This document shows, piece by piece, positions 18,722-27,485 of a stretch of 64,000 bases of DNA. The notes under the pieces were generated by a model. That model searched no databases and was not told where the DNA came from. It was given only the letters and a program-made list of their open reading frames with translations. The position numbers and the translations under genes were made by a program. The stretch is from NCBI GenBank assembly GCA_028281025.1, contig JANQKR010000003.1, positions 115,981-179,980 on the forward strand, given 5' to 3'. Source of the DNA: Croceivirga sp. (GTDB lineage: Bacteria > Bacteroidota > Bacteroidia > Flavobacteriales > Flavobacteriaceae). The stretch's first letter is position 1; each line of letters starts with the position of its first letter.

Positions 18722-19306
18722 TTAATTTATTGTTTTTACTGCAATTATTATTCCTGTGGACCAATCCATTTTGGTCAGCTCCATATCATTTCGGCTTTCC
18801 AAATAACGTATCAACTCCAATACTTTTCCCCCATGTCCATCCGGCCAATTGGGTTGTTCCTTCATATCATCAACTATATAAAACCCACCAGGTTTCAGTT
18901 GCGTAAGGATCAGTTCCAAATGGCTGTATTTGCCCGGCCATGCATCCGCGAAGACCAAATCAAACTGTTCGCCCTCATATTCCTCCAACCAAGAACCACC
19001 CTCAGCGCAGCTTATGGTAATCCTCTTGTCCGTTCCAAAATACGATTTTGCAATTTCTACCAGTTCCGCATCGTTATCCAGTGTTGTCAAAGTGGATGTG
19101 GCATCCATTCCGTCCACCATCCAGGACAGGGACAACCCAATTCCCGTACCCAACTCCAGAAAATTTCCATTTGGTTTTGAGGCGACCAGCGTCTTTAACA
19201 ATGAGCCGATGTAAACATCGGAAGGCATGGTAAAGCCTATTTCAGAAGACTTTTCCAAGAGTTTTCCGTAAACTTCCGGGATATTTATCATCTCAGCCTG
19301 GTTCAT
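18722..19306 (-). CDS. Class I SAM-dependent methyltransferase (O-methyltransferase-like) inside the ilv operon
   Basis: The 194-residue protein is a one-domain Rossmann methyltransferase: motif I ELGTGIGLSLSW, motif II acidic end TTLDNDAELVEIA, then DLVFADAWPGKYSHLELIL and LKPGGFYIVDDM, as in COG4122/caffeoyl-CoA O-methyltransferase-like proteins. The substrate cannot be predicted. It starts 5 bp after the ilvB stop and ends about 50 bp before ilvN, so it must be co-transcribed with the valine/isoleucine genes. The ATG at 19306 is used; an in-frame TTG is one codon upstream. Confidence 0.88.
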   Translation of the reverse strand: MNQAEMINIPEVYGKLLEKSSEIGFTMPSDVYIGSLLKTLVASKPNGNFLELGTGIGLSLSWMVDGMDATSTLTTLDNDAELVEIAKSYFGTDKRITISCAEGGSWLEEYEGEQFDLVFADAWPGKYSHLELILTQLKPGGFYIVDDMKEQPNWPDGHGGKVLELIRYLESRNDMELTKMDWSTGIIIAVKTIN

Positions 19307-19311
19307 CAAAT

Positions 19312-21045
19312 CTATTTTAAACGTATATCGGAAACTGACGCTCCTGACGGAATCATTGGGAACACATTGTCTTCCTTTTCCACCACCACTTCCAAAAAGT
19401 AAGGACCTTCAAAGGCCATCATCTCTTGGATCGTAGCTTTAAGATTTTCCCTTTTCGATACTCGGGAGGATTTGATGTGATAGCCTTCCGCTATCTTCAC
19501 AAAGTCCGGATTGGTCATTATGGTTGAGGCGTAGCGGCGTTCAAAGAACAATTCCTGCCATTGTCTTACCATCCCCAAGTGATCGTTGTTCAACACCACT
19601 ATTTTAATCCCAAGATTGTGTTGAAAAATAACCCCCAGTTCCTGTATGGTCATTTGATAGCCCCCATCCCCAATTATGGCCACTACCTGACGTTCCGGTG
19701 CGCCCTGTTTGGCCCCTATGGCCGCAGGGAGTGCAAATCCCATGGTTCCCAATCCGCCTGAGGTAATATTGCTCTTGGTTTGCTTGAATTTAGCATACCG
19801 GCAGGCAATCATTTGATGCTGGCCAACATCGGTCACCATCACGGCCTTGTGTTCCGATGCCAAATTGATTTCCTCGATTACCTCCCCCATGGTAAGACCG
19901 GGTTTGGTTGGGTGGATATCGTTTTTGATTACCGTCTCAAACTCTTCTTCATATTTCTTGTCAAATTCAGCTTTCCACTCCTTGTGTTCATTTTCCTTGA
20001 TCATAGGGAGCAGTAACGCTAACGTCTCCTTGCAATTGCCCAAGATTGCAATATCCGGTTTTACATTTTTACCTACTTCGGCAGGGTCAATTTCAAAATG
20101 GATGACCTTGGCCTGTTTGGCATAGGTATCCAATTTTCCGGTCACCCTATCATCAAACCGCATTCCTATGGCAAGCAGTACATCACATTCGTTGGTGAGC
20201 ACATTGGGCCCATAATTTCCGTGCATACCAACCATGCCAACATTTAGGGGATGGTCGGTAGGTATCGCAGATTCGCCCATTATGGTCCAAGCGGCGGGAA
20301 TGCCGGCTTTTTCGACCAGCGCCTTGAGTTCTTCCTCCGCTTTGCCCAAAATAATACCTTGCCCCCAAACGATATACGGTTTTTTAGCATTGTTAATGGC
20401 TTCGGCAGCTTCGGCTATGCTATCCAGATTGGGTTGTGGTACCGGTTTGTAACTACGCACTCCGGTACATTTCTCATAGGAAAAATCCAGTTCATCAAAT
20501 TGGGCGTTTTTGGTGATATCGATCAAAACCGGGCCCGGACGACCGGATTTGGCAATATAGAATGCCTTCGCCATTACTTCCGGTATCTCGGAGGCTTTGG
20601 TAATCTGATGGTTCCACTTGGTCACAGGGGTGGAAATACCCACAATATCCGTTTCCTGGAAAGCATCCGAACCCAACAAGTGCCTTGGTACCTGACCTGT
20701 GATACAAACTATGGGTGTTGAATCAATTTGTGCATCTGCGAGACCCGTAACCAAATTTGTAGCGCCTGGACCTGAGGTGGCCATTGCGACCCCTACCCTT
20801 CCGCTTACACGGGCATATCCTTGAGCTGCATGGGTAGCGCCCTGTTCATGCCGGGTAAGGATATGGGTCAATTTATCCTGGAACTTGTAAAGCTCGTCAT
20901 AAACAGGCATGATGGCCCCACCGGGGTAACCGTATATCAAATCCACACCTTCTTCCAAGAGACAATGAATTATAGCTTCTGCCCCTGTAATCCTCACGGA
21001 TTTTTTGGTTGACGTCTTTTTTTGTTTTGCTTTTAATGTTTCCAT
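19312..21045 (-). CDS. ilvB: Acetolactate synthase large (catalytic) subunit, biosynthetic
   Basis: The 577-residue ThDP enzyme has the catalytic Glu67 in RHEQGATH, substrate channel YGYPGGAIMPVYDEL, the central FAD-binding domain, and the ThDP motif IGDGGYQMT ... VVLNNDHLGMVRQWQ. It condenses pyruvate with pyruvate or 2-oxobutanoate, the first common step of valine, leucine and isoleucine synthesis. A lysine-rich 16-residue extension precedes the first conserved segment. It follows ilvD by 9 bp. Confidence 0.97.
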   Translation of the reverse strand: METLKAKQKKTSTKKSVRITGAEAIIHCLLEEGVDLIYGYPGGAIMPVYDELYKFQDKLTHILTRHEQGATHAAQGYARVSGRVGVAMATSGPGATNLVTGLADAQIDSTPIVCITGQVPRHLLGSDAFQETDIVGISTPVTKWNHQITKASEIPEVMAKAFYIAKSGRPGPVLIDITKNAQFDELDFSYEKCTGVRSYKPVPQPNLDSIAEAAEAINNAKKPYIVWGQGIILGKAEEELKALVEKAGIPAAWTIMGESAIPTDHPLNVGMVGMHGNYGPNVLTNECDVLLAIGMRFDDRVTGKLDTYAKQAKVIHFEIDPAEVGKNVKPDIAILGNCKETLALLLPMIKENEHKEWKAEFDKKYEEEFETVIKNDIHPTKPGLTMGEVIEEINLASEHKAVMVTDVGQHQMIACRYAKFKQTKSNITSGGLGTMGFALPAAIGAKQGAPERQVVAIIGDGGYQMTIQELGVIFQHNLGIKIVVLNNDHLGMVRQWQELFFERRYASTIMTNPDFVKIAEGYHIKSSRVSKRENLKATIQEMMAFEGPYFLEVVVEKEDNVFPMIPSGASVSDIRLK

Positions 21046-21054
21046 AGGCCCATT

Positions 21055-22731
21055 TTAAAATTCATCCGTAACACAGCCCAGGGAGGCTGATGCCACTATT
21101 TTGGCGTATTTATAAAGACTCCCTTTTCGTACTTTAAGTGGTGGCTGTTTCCAATTGCTTCGTCTTTTTTCCAGTTCCGCATCACTTAAATCGACCGAAA
21201 TGGTATTTTTCTCAGCATCAATAGTAATCGTGTCCCCATCTTCAATCAAAGCGATGTTGCCTCCATCTTGTGCCTCGGGGGATATATGCCCAACCACAAA
21301 GCCGTGGGTACCACCGGAAAAACGGCCGTCCGTAATCAACGCCACATCCTTACCCAGTCCAGCTCCCATAATAGCGGCGGTGGGTTTCAGCATTTCGGGC
21401 ATTCCAGGACCGCCTTTGGGACCTTCATACCGAATAACGACCACATCCCCTTTTTTCACCAGACCGTTCTTAATACCGTCGTTGGCTTCAAACTCCCCAG
21501 CAAAGACTTTGGCAGGGCCGGAAAAATACAGGCCTTCCTTACCTGTAATTTTGGCTACCGCACCGTCTGCCGCAATATTTCCATAAAGAATTCGGATATG
21601 CCCAGTTTCCTTGATGGGATCGTCCAAATCATGTACTATTTTTTGCCCATCCAATAAACTGGGAACCTCGGCCAGGTTTTCGGCCACTGTTTTACCGGTT
21701 ACGGTAAGGCAGTCCCCATGCAGCATTCCCTTTTCCAACATGAATTTCATCACAGCAGGAATTCCACCGACCCGGTGGACATCTTCCATCAAAAACTTAC
21801 CGCTGGGCTTTAAATCGGCCAGAAATGGTGTAGTATCACTTATCCGTTGAAAATCACTTAGGTCAAATTGGATTTCCGCTGCTTTTGCAATGGCCAAAAA
21901 GTGTAAAACCGCATTGGTGGAGCCCCCGAGTACGGTAATCAATCGAACCGCATTTTCCAATGATTTTTTCGAAATGATATCGGAGGGTTTGATATCCTTT
22001 TCCAAAAGATGGCGCAGCGCTTTTCCAGAAGCGATACAGTCTTCTTTTTTTTCCGTTCCCGTGGCTGGATTTGAGGAATTGTAGGGCATGGCCATTCCCA
22101 ATGCTTCAATGGCGGAGGCCATGGTATTGGCCGTATACATTCCCCCACAGGCTCCCGCCCCGGGACATGCATTTTGTATCACAGCCTTGTATTCCTCTTC
22201 GTTCATGGTTCCCGCCACTTTTTCGCCCCAAGCTTCAAAAGCGGAGACCACATCGAGCTTTTTATTGTTCAAACACCCGGAGGCAATGGTTCCTCCGTAG
22301 ACCAGAACGGATGGTCGGTTCAATCGAATCATGGCCATTAGTGCCCCAGGCATATTTTTATCGCAACCCACTACGGTTACCAGGCCATCGTAGTTCATGG
22401 CCTGTACCACGGTTTCCATGGAATCGGCAATAATATCCCTTGACGGCAGGGAATACCGCATTCCATAGGTTCCCATGGAAATCCCATCGCTAACACCAAT
22501 GGTGTTAAAAATCAAGCCTACCAAATCCGTGGATTGAATCCCTTCCTTGACATATTCGGACAGCTCATTCAGGTGCATATTACAAGGATTGCCCTCGTAA
22601 CCGGTGCTTCCTATCCCTATCAAGGGCTTTTTCAAATCGGTTTCGGTTAAGCCAATGGCATGCAACATCGCCTGAGCGGCAGGTTGGGTGGGGTCTTGGG
22701 TTACGTTTTTGCTGTATTTGTTAAGTTCCAT
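21055..22731 (-). CDS. ilvD: Dihydroxy-acid dehydratase
   Basis: The 558-residue protein carries the three cysteine positions of the [2Fe-2S] IlvD/Edd family: Cys50 (EGNPCNMH), Cys123 (GCDKNMPG) and Cys195 ([12 protein letters not shown]). The C-terminal swivel-like domain includes [11 protein letters not shown]. It dehydrates 2,3-dihydroxy acids to 2-oxo acids. It is the first gene of the ilv operon and lies about 190 bp downstream of a strong hairpin terminator in the leader region. Confidence 0.97.
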   Translation of the reverse strand: MELNKYSKNVTQDPTQPAAQAMLHAIGLTETDLKKPLIGIGSTGYEGNPCNMHLNELSEYVKEGIQSTDLVGLIFNTIGVSDGISMGTYGMRYSLPSRDIIADSMETVVQAMNYDGLVTVVGCDKNMPGALMAMIRLNRPSVLVYGGTIASGCLNNKKLDVVSAFEAWGEKVAGTMNEEEYKAVIQNACPGAGACGGMYTANTMASAIEALGMAMPYNSSNPATGTEKKEDCIASGKALRHLLEKDIKPSDIISKKSLENAVRLITVLGGSTNAVLHFLAIAKAAEIQFDLSDFQRISDTTPFLADLKPSGKFLMEDVHRVGGIPAVMKFMLEKGMLHGDCLTVTGKTVAENLAEVPSLLDGQKIVHDLDDPIKETGHIRILYGNIAADGAVAKITGKEGLYFSGPAKVFAGEFEANDGIKNGLVKKGDVVVIRYEGPKGGPGMPEMLKPTAAIMGAGLGKDVALITDGRFSGGTHGFVVGHISPEAQDGGNIALIEDGDTITIDAEKNTISVDLSDAELEKRRSNWKQPPLKVRKGSLYKYAKIVASASLGCVTDEF

Positions 22732-22779
22732 TAAAGATTTTCAGTATTCTCGTTAAAACAGTATATATTCTTCAACATC

Positions 22780-22787
22780 CAAAAATA
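22780..22787 (-). promoter_or_regulatory. Possible proximal ilvD promoter -7 element (TATTTTTG)
   Basis: The minus strand reads TATTTTTG, a perfect TAnnTTTG word, 49 bp before the ilvD ATG. No TTTG was found at the expected -33 distance. If active, ilvD would not depend on read-through of the upstream terminator. Confidence 0.4.
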
Positions 22788-22921
22788 TACTATAGAATTA
22801 CCCTATTCTTTTGGCAGAGGGCAACGATTTAAATCCATTTTATTTTGAATCTGTTCAAAATTCTGTTATTCAGCTACTTAAACACCTTTTTCATACCATA
22901 TCCAAAAATTAAAAAGTCAAT

Positions 22922-22952
22922 AAAAAAAGCCTGTATCGTCTTGGATACAGGC
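22922..22952 (-). terminator. Rho-independent terminator upstream of ilvD (attenuator or sRNA end)
   Basis: On the minus strand a 9-bp perfect stem GCCTGTATC / GATACAGGC with a six-base loop is followed by seven T residues. The minus-strand sequence that feeds it contains no gene, only a promoter-like TTTG-N19-TATCTTTA about 90 bp upstream. It therefore terminates either an ilv leader transcript or a stand-alone small RNA of roughly 110 nt. Confidence 0.75.
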
Positions 22953-23038
22953 TTCTCTTGATTACGACATTAGGCAAGTCAACTCCTCCCAGAATTGAAT
23001 TTTATAATGCGGTTAATCAAGCGATGTCTTTATACTCC

Positions 23039-23069
23039 TAAAGATAGTCAATTTAATCCCCATGGCAAA
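23039..23069 (-). promoter_or_regulatory. Distal minus-strand promoter TTTG-N19-TATCTTTA
   Basis: TTTG at 23069-23066 and TATCTTTA at 23046-23039 are 19 bp apart, the spacing of Bacteroidetes sigma-70-type promoters; only the final G of TAnnTTTG is missing. It points towards ilvD, and its transcript would meet the 22952-22922 terminator after about 110 nt. Confidence 0.5.
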
Positions 23070-23095
23070 CTGCTTTACCATTATCTTTGAAAATA

Positions 23096-23824
23096 ATGGA
23101 AAAAACCGTTACCGAGGCCATAGGCCACAGACGTTCTGTTCGGGTCTTTAAAGCGGAGGAGGAACTGGATAGTAAAAAGGTGGAACAATGCGTTAGAAAT
23201 GCCATTTTAGCACCAACCAGCAGTAATCTCCAGCTCTGGGAATTTTATCATGTCACCGACAAAACCACCCTGAAGAAAATGACCAAGGCGTGTTTAGGTC
23301 AGAATGCTGCCAAAACGGCCAAGCAACTTATGGTTGTGGTGGTTAGAAAAGACCTCTGGAATAAACGCGCACAAGCGAACATTGACTTTTTAAAAAAAAC
23401 CTATGGCCATAAACCGGCTTCGGAATACACAAAGCGGGAAAAGTTTGCCCTTGCGTACTACCAAAAACTGATTCCAACCGTCTATTTTGATTTTCTCGGT
23501 TTTTTGGGTTGGATCAAATATGCCGCTTTTCAGCTTATTGGGCTTTTTAAGCCCATTTACAGGCAAGTCCGTACGTCTGACATGCGGATTGTTGCCCATA
23601 AAAGTGCCGGATTGGCCGCTCAAAACTTCATGATCAGTATGGCCGCCATTGGTTATGATACCTGTCCTATGGAAGGAAGTGATACCCTACGGATAAAAAA
23701 GATATTGGGCTTGCCCTGGGGAGCAGAGATAAACATGGTCATTGGCTGTGGGGTAAGAGCGGAAAATGGGATTTATGGCCCAAGGTTTAGGGTACCTTTT
23801 GAAACGGTTTACCACAAAATTTAA
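23096..23824 (+). CDS. Nitroreductase family flavoprotein
   Basis: The ATG at 23096 (MEKTVTEAIGHRRSVRVF) is preferred to an in-frame TTG at 23087. The RRSVRxF opening and APTSSNLQLWEF are the FMN-contacting N-terminal segments of the nitroreductase fold; AAQNFMISMAAIGYDTCPMEG and the C-terminal VIGCGVRAENGIYGPRFR complete it. An insert of about 60 residues (RKDLWNKRAQ ... KPIYRQ) between the halves is longer than in small nitroreductases. It is likely an NAD(P)H-dependent reductase of unknown substrate. It overlaps the convergent pxpC stop by 4 bp. Confidence 0.9.
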   Translation: MEKTVTEAIGHRRSVRVFKAEEELDSKKVEQCVRNAILAPTSSNLQLWEFYHVTDKTTLKKMTKACLGQNAAKTAKQLMVVVVRKDLWNKRAQANIDFLKKTYGHKPASEYTKREKFALAYYQKLIPTVYFDFLGFLGWIKYAAFQLIGLFKPIYRQVRTSDMRIVAHKSAGLAAQNFMISMAAIGYDTCPMEGSDTLRIKKILGLPWGAEINMVIGCGVRAENGIYGPRFRVPFETVYHKI

Positions 23825-24660
23825 CCGTAAATAAATCGAATGGTGTCCCCTGCTTTTTTTTGGGCCAATATGGATATACTTTCTTTTGTCAACTGCAATA
23901 TTCTTGGATAGCCCCCCGTGGTTTGACCATCCTTCATTAAAACGATGAGTTTTCCCGCAGGTGTCAGTTGCACCGTCCCCGGCAGTGTTGCCGAAGTAAG
24001 CATTGTGATGGAATGTTCTTCGATTTTCTCTTCCAATTGATAGGCCATCCTATTGTTTTCCTTGGAAACCGAAAACTTAAGATCAAACAATTGTTCTTGT
24101 TGTTTTTGGGTTAAAATCCCAAATTCCGGTCCCGGATTTACCCTGAGTTCCTGGTTTTCCAAATAGTCCCCTACCTTTAAGTTGGTCAATTTGGGATCAA
24201 ACGATCGAATAGGATAGTATTCTATTTCATCACCTTCCTTTATGCATTGTTTGGCCGTCAACGGAATGTATTGAGAGGTACTTCCCAATACATTCTTAAA
24301 AACAAATCCCTCTTTTATGCCCAAATAGCCTCGAAACCCTTTTTCCAGTCGGCCATAGGATAAAATATCCCCTTGGGCAACAGGATACACCCGATAATTT
24401 TCAACGGGTTCATTGTTTAAGGTAGCCGAAAGCTCTGCACCCCCCAAACAGATGTAGGTCCGTCGCTCAAATAAGAGTGTGGGGCCCGTCATGGTAATTT
24501 CCAAAACCGTGGCATCGGAAGGATTTTCCAAAAGTGTATTGATCCGATGTCTTGCCATATCATCCATGGTCCCGGAAACCGGAACGCCCTTATGCTTCCA
24601 TGCAAATCTTCCTTTGTCCTGAACAGTGGTATAAAAACCGGATTTTAGAACCTTAAGCAT
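23821..24660 (-). CDS. pxpC: 5-oxoprolinase subunit C (KipA/biotin-dependent carboxyltransferase-like)
   Basis: The 279-residue protein is of the KipA/PxpC family: GFYTTVQDKGRFAWKHKGVPVSGTMD at the N-terminus, then LGGAELSATLN and the C-terminal QTTGGYPRI. With PxpA and PxpB it forms the prokaryotic ATP-dependent 5-oxoprolinase that recycles pyroglutamate to glutamate. It overlaps pxpB by 8 bp, so expression is coupled. Confidence 0.95.
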   Translation of the reverse strand: MLKVLKSGFYTTVQDKGRFAWKHKGVPVSGTMDDMARHRINTLLENPSDATVLEITMTGPTLLFERRTYICLGGAELSATLNNEPVENYRVYPVAQGDILSYGRLEKGFRGYLGIKEGFVFKNVLGSTSQYIPLTAKQCIKEGDEIEYYPIRSFDPKLTNLKVGDYLENQELRVNPGPEFGILTQKQQEQLFDLKFSVSKENNRMAYQLEEKIEEHSITMLTSATLPGTVQLTPAGKLIVLMKDGQTTGGYPRILQLTKESISILAQKKAGDTIRFIYG

Positions 24661-25384
24661 CCAAGACTATTTTTTCAGGTTGATAAATTCCTACTTCGGC
24701 CTCTATTATTTTTAAATCGAAGGTCGCGCGTTCAATGGGAACAAACTGAATCTGATCACCAACATTGATAAAACAGGGATCTTTACGATTTAAATTGAAC
24801 ATGGGCACTGGACATCTTCCAATAATGTTCCATCCTCCCGGCGAGTCCTGGGGATAGATTCCCGTCTGTTTTCCTGCCAGTCCCACTGAGCCCTTAGTAA
24901 CATGAAGCCTTGGGCTTGCCCTTCTTTTCGTCTCCAAATTCTTTGGTAATCCCCCTAAATACATAAACCCTGGAAGAAAGCCAATACTATACACCGTATA
25001 CCTATGTGAAGTATGGCGCTCTATTAACTCTTCCACCGAAATAAGTAGCTTCTGCGCGGTGGTTTCCAAATCAAGTCCAAAATCCAGATCATAGCAGACA
25101 GGAAGCTTCCACAGGTTTCGTTTTAGGGTGAATTCAGCACGGGGCGCGGCGTACCATTCCAGAAGTTTGTCCTTAAAACCGGCAAATTCGAAATCGGATT
25201 TTTGACAGATCAAGGTCAACGAATTATAGGACGGAACCATAACCCATTTTGCTTCCAAGACGGTTTTTAAGAATTCTTGAAAACCAATGATATCGTTAAG
25301 GATGGCCTCATCTACTTTTTGCGGCCATTCCATTAAAATTGCGGTATCACCGAAAGGTTTTACGGTAATGGGGAACAAACTCAC
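24653..25384 (-). CDS. pxpB: 5-oxoprolinase subunit B (KipI-like)
   Basis: The 243-residue protein is of the KipI/PxpB family, with VKPFGDTAILMEW at the N-terminus and HTSHRYTVYSIGFLPGFMYLGGLP plus SVGLAGKQTGIYPQDSPGGWNIIG in the cyclophilin-like C-terminal domain. It is a partner of PxpC in the 5-oxoprolinase complex. It overlaps pxpA by 4 bp (ATGA) and pxpC by 8 bp. Confidence 0.95.
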   Translation of the reverse strand: MSLFPITVKPFGDTAILMEWPQKVDEAILNDIIGFQEFLKTVLEAKWVMVPSYNSLTLICQKSDFEFAGFKDKLLEWYAAPRAEFTLKRNLWKLPVCYDLDFGLDLETTAQKLLISVEELIERHTSHRYTVYSIGFLPGFMYLGGLPKNLETKRRASPRLHVTKGSVGLAGKQTGIYPQDSPGGWNIIGRCPVPMFNLNRKDPCFINVGDQIQFVPIERATFDLKIIEAEVGIYQPEKIVLDA

Positions 25385-26115
25385 TTTCTAATTTGAATGT
25401 TATGATTTGGCAATTCACTATGAAGATACGTTAATATTTCCAATGCACGGGGCGTATCTCCATGTATACAAAAAGTATCTGCTTTTATTTCAATTTCCAA
25501 CCCTTGTATGGACCGTATTTTCTTTTCATGAACCATTTTCAATAGGTGTTGGAGCACTTCTTCCGGGGCTTGGATCAAAGCATTCCCTTCCCTTCTGGAA
25601 ACCAAGCTGTGGTCGGCATTGTAATTCCGGTCCGCAAAGGCTTCCAATTTTATCGAAATTCCCCTTTTTTGGGCTTCCTCCCCAATTTTGGAGCAAAATG
25701 GCACGTAAACGGGAATATGGTCAAACGCCTTGACTGCATCCAAAAAAACCATGGCCAAATGGGTATTCCTTGCTATTTCGTTGTAAAGCGCACCATGTGG
25801 TTTAATATGGTGCAACTCCCCTCCCTCTTCCTTCAAAACCTTTAAAAACAAGGCTAATTGTCCTTGAATACTTGCGATAAGATCGTTGTTGGAAATGTCC
25901 ATGACCTTTCTTCCAAAATTCTTTTTGTCGGGATAACCGGGATGGGCCCCCAGTTTTACATTAAACTGTCGGGCAATACGAATGGTGGTCCCCATGGTGC
26001 GTTCATCCCCTGCATGTCCCCCACAGGCAATATTACATGAACTAAGGAACGGCATTAACTGGGCTTCATTGCCAATACCCTCTCCCACATCGCTATTTAA
26101 ATCGATCCATTTCAT
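25381..26115 (-). CDS. pxpA: 5-oxoprolinase subunit A (LamB/YcsF family)
   Basis: The 244-residue protein has the LamB/YcsF fingerprints DLNSDVGEG, SCNIACGGHAGD, GAHPGYPDKKNFGRK, HIKPHGALYN and EAFADRNYN. PxpA acts with PxpBC in ATP-dependent opening of the 5-oxoproline ring. It begins 1 bp after the transporter-like gene, which is the first gene of the operon. Confidence 0.96.
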   Translation of the reverse strand: MKWIDLNSDVGEGIGNEAQLMPFLSSCNIACGGHAGDERTMGTTIRIARQFNVKLGAHPGYPDKKNFGRKVMDISNNDLIASIQGQLALFLKVLKEEGGELHHIKPHGALYNEIARNTHLAMVFLDAVKAFDHIPVYVPFCSKIGEEAQKRGISIKLEAFADRNYNADHSLVSRREGNALIQAPEEVLQHLLKMVHEKKIRSIQGLEIEIKADTFCIHGDTPRALEILTYLHSELPNHNIQIRK

Positions 26116-26116
26116 T

Positions 26117-27355
26117 TCAGAACAATCCTAATACCTTAACTATACTTTTTAATCCCAAAACCAAGCATATCCCTATGATGACAATACCATAAACATTTTG
26201 TGGTACGTTATTTTTATACGAACCCATCACCTGCCCCTTATTGACAATCCATACCAATAAAATAGCTATGATGGGAAGAAGTACCCCATTCGCAACCTGT
26301 GCAAACGTGATGACTTCAATGGGCTTAAAGTTAAAGAGCAGGGTAGCTACGCCTACCAGCAAAATCGTTATCCAGACCATCCGAAACCTTGCATCCTTTA
26401 AACCGGCGTTCCAATCAAAGCAACTATTGGCTACATAGGCTGCTGCCAATGGTGCGGTAATGGATGAGGTAATTCCAGCGGCAAAAAGTCCAATTCCCAT
26501 AAAATAACGTGCCATGTTCCCAAAAAGCGGTTCAAGGCCTTTGGCCAAATCCGTTGCCATTGTAACTTCTTGTAGGGGAATTGCTGCTGCGGATACGATA
26601 ATGGACATTGAAACCAATCCCCCCAATCCAATGGAAATTATGGTATCTGACCGTGCCATTTTTACATCGGACTTTTTTTTCCACTTTTCATTGACCAATG
26701 AAGCATGTAGAAAAAGGTTATAAGGTACAATCGTGGTCCCTATCAGGGCTATAATGGTCAGTAATCCGTCCTTGGGAATTGTGGGGACAAAAAGGCCTTT
26801 GGCCAATTCCAATAGATTTGGTGTTGTGAGGACTGCCGTTATCAAAAAGGACAGGCTCATCAATGCGATAAGGAATATAAAGACATTTTCGAGCATTTTA
26901 TAGTTTCCCATCCATAACAAGAGAAAGGCTATCCCACCAATGATCAGTGCAAAATAGGAATTGCTTCCTTTGTCAAAAATAGCTTCAAGACCAAGAACGG
27001 CACCTCCTATATTTCCAGCTTCATAGGCCGCATTGCCTATTAAGATAGCCGACAAAATAATGCCAATGACGGTAACACGAATCCATTTTATTTGCAGTTG
27101 GTCACGAATCGCATCGGCCAACCCCATTTTTGTTACAACGCCCAATCTAGCTGCCATTTCCTGTAGGACCATGGTTGCCAAAACGGAAAACAACATGGCC
27201 CATAACAGGGCATATCCAAAAGATACCCCCGCCAAAGTACAGGCCGTAATGGTGCCCGGTCCTATAAACGCGGCGGCAATTAAAACCCCTGGTCCTATTC
27301 TTTTCAAAAAATGTTTTTTTTCACCACAAAAAATAACACTTTCCCAACAATGCAT
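26117..27355 (-). CDS. NRAMP-related transporter of the oxoprolinase operon, lacking metal ligands
   Basis: The 412-residue protein has about eleven membrane segments and clear NRAMP (SLC11) similarity: GPGVLIAAAF..., LLWAMLF, LQEMAARLGVVT, and TM6 PYNLFLHASLV. The TM1 metal-binding motif DPGN is replaced by GPGT (residues 32-35), and the TM6 MPHN motif by VPYN (about 210-213). Divalent-metal transport is therefore unlikely. The operon context with pxpABC, and the precedent of Bacillus subtilis ycsG beside ycsF-kipI-kipA, point to uptake of 5-oxoproline or a related amino acid. The N-terminal Cys-containing extension before GPGV makes the exact start uncertain. Confidence 0.85.
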   Translation of the reverse strand: MHCWESVIFCGEKKHFLKRIGPGVLIAAAFIGPGTITACTLAGVSFGYALLWAMLFSVLATMVLQEMAARLGVVTKMGLADAIRDQLQIKWIRVTVIGIILSAILIGNAAYEAGNIGGAVLGLEAIFDKGSNSYFALIIGGIAFLLLWMGNYKMLENVFIFLIALMSLSFLITAVLTTPNLLELAKGLFVPTIPKDGLLTIIALIGTTIVPYNLFLHASLVNEKWKKKSDVKMARSDTIISIGLGGLVSMSIIVSAAAIPLQEVTMATDLAKGLEPLFGNMARYFMGIGLFAAGITSSITAPLAAAYVANSCFDWNAGLKDARFRMVWITILLVGVATLLFNFKPIEVITFAQVANGVLLPIIAILLVWIVNKGQVMGSYKNNVPQNVYGIVIIGICLVLGLKSIVKVLGLF

Positions 27356-27485
27356 TTACCATTCGTCTAAAAAAATGCATTTCATCTAATATTTACGTGC
27401 TACTCATCGAGTGGACATACGAATCCAAAAATGTCAAAGTTATTATAGTCCCAAATCTTATTATTGACCAAACTTAACTACTTAC

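Larger units (their letters stand above)
22732..23095. other. Divergent regulatory region between ilvD and the nitroreductase gene
   Basis: About 360 bp with no protein-coding frame. On the minus strand, reading towards ilvD, it holds a distal promoter (23069-23039), a hairpin terminator (22952-22922) and a second TAnnTTTG word (22787-22780). On the plus strand TATCTTTG at 23082-23089 lies so close to the nitroreductase ATG (23096) that this transcript might be almost leaderless, although no -33 element accompanies it. Confidence 0.6.

Noticed and set aside
18650..19233. Plus-strand open frames across the methyltransferase gene
   Set aside because: They are antisense shadows of a gene with clear SAM-binding motifs.
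26117..27355. Annotation as a Mn2+/Fe2+ NRAMP transporter
   Set aside because: Both metal-binding motifs are replaced, and the operon is for 5-oxoproline use.
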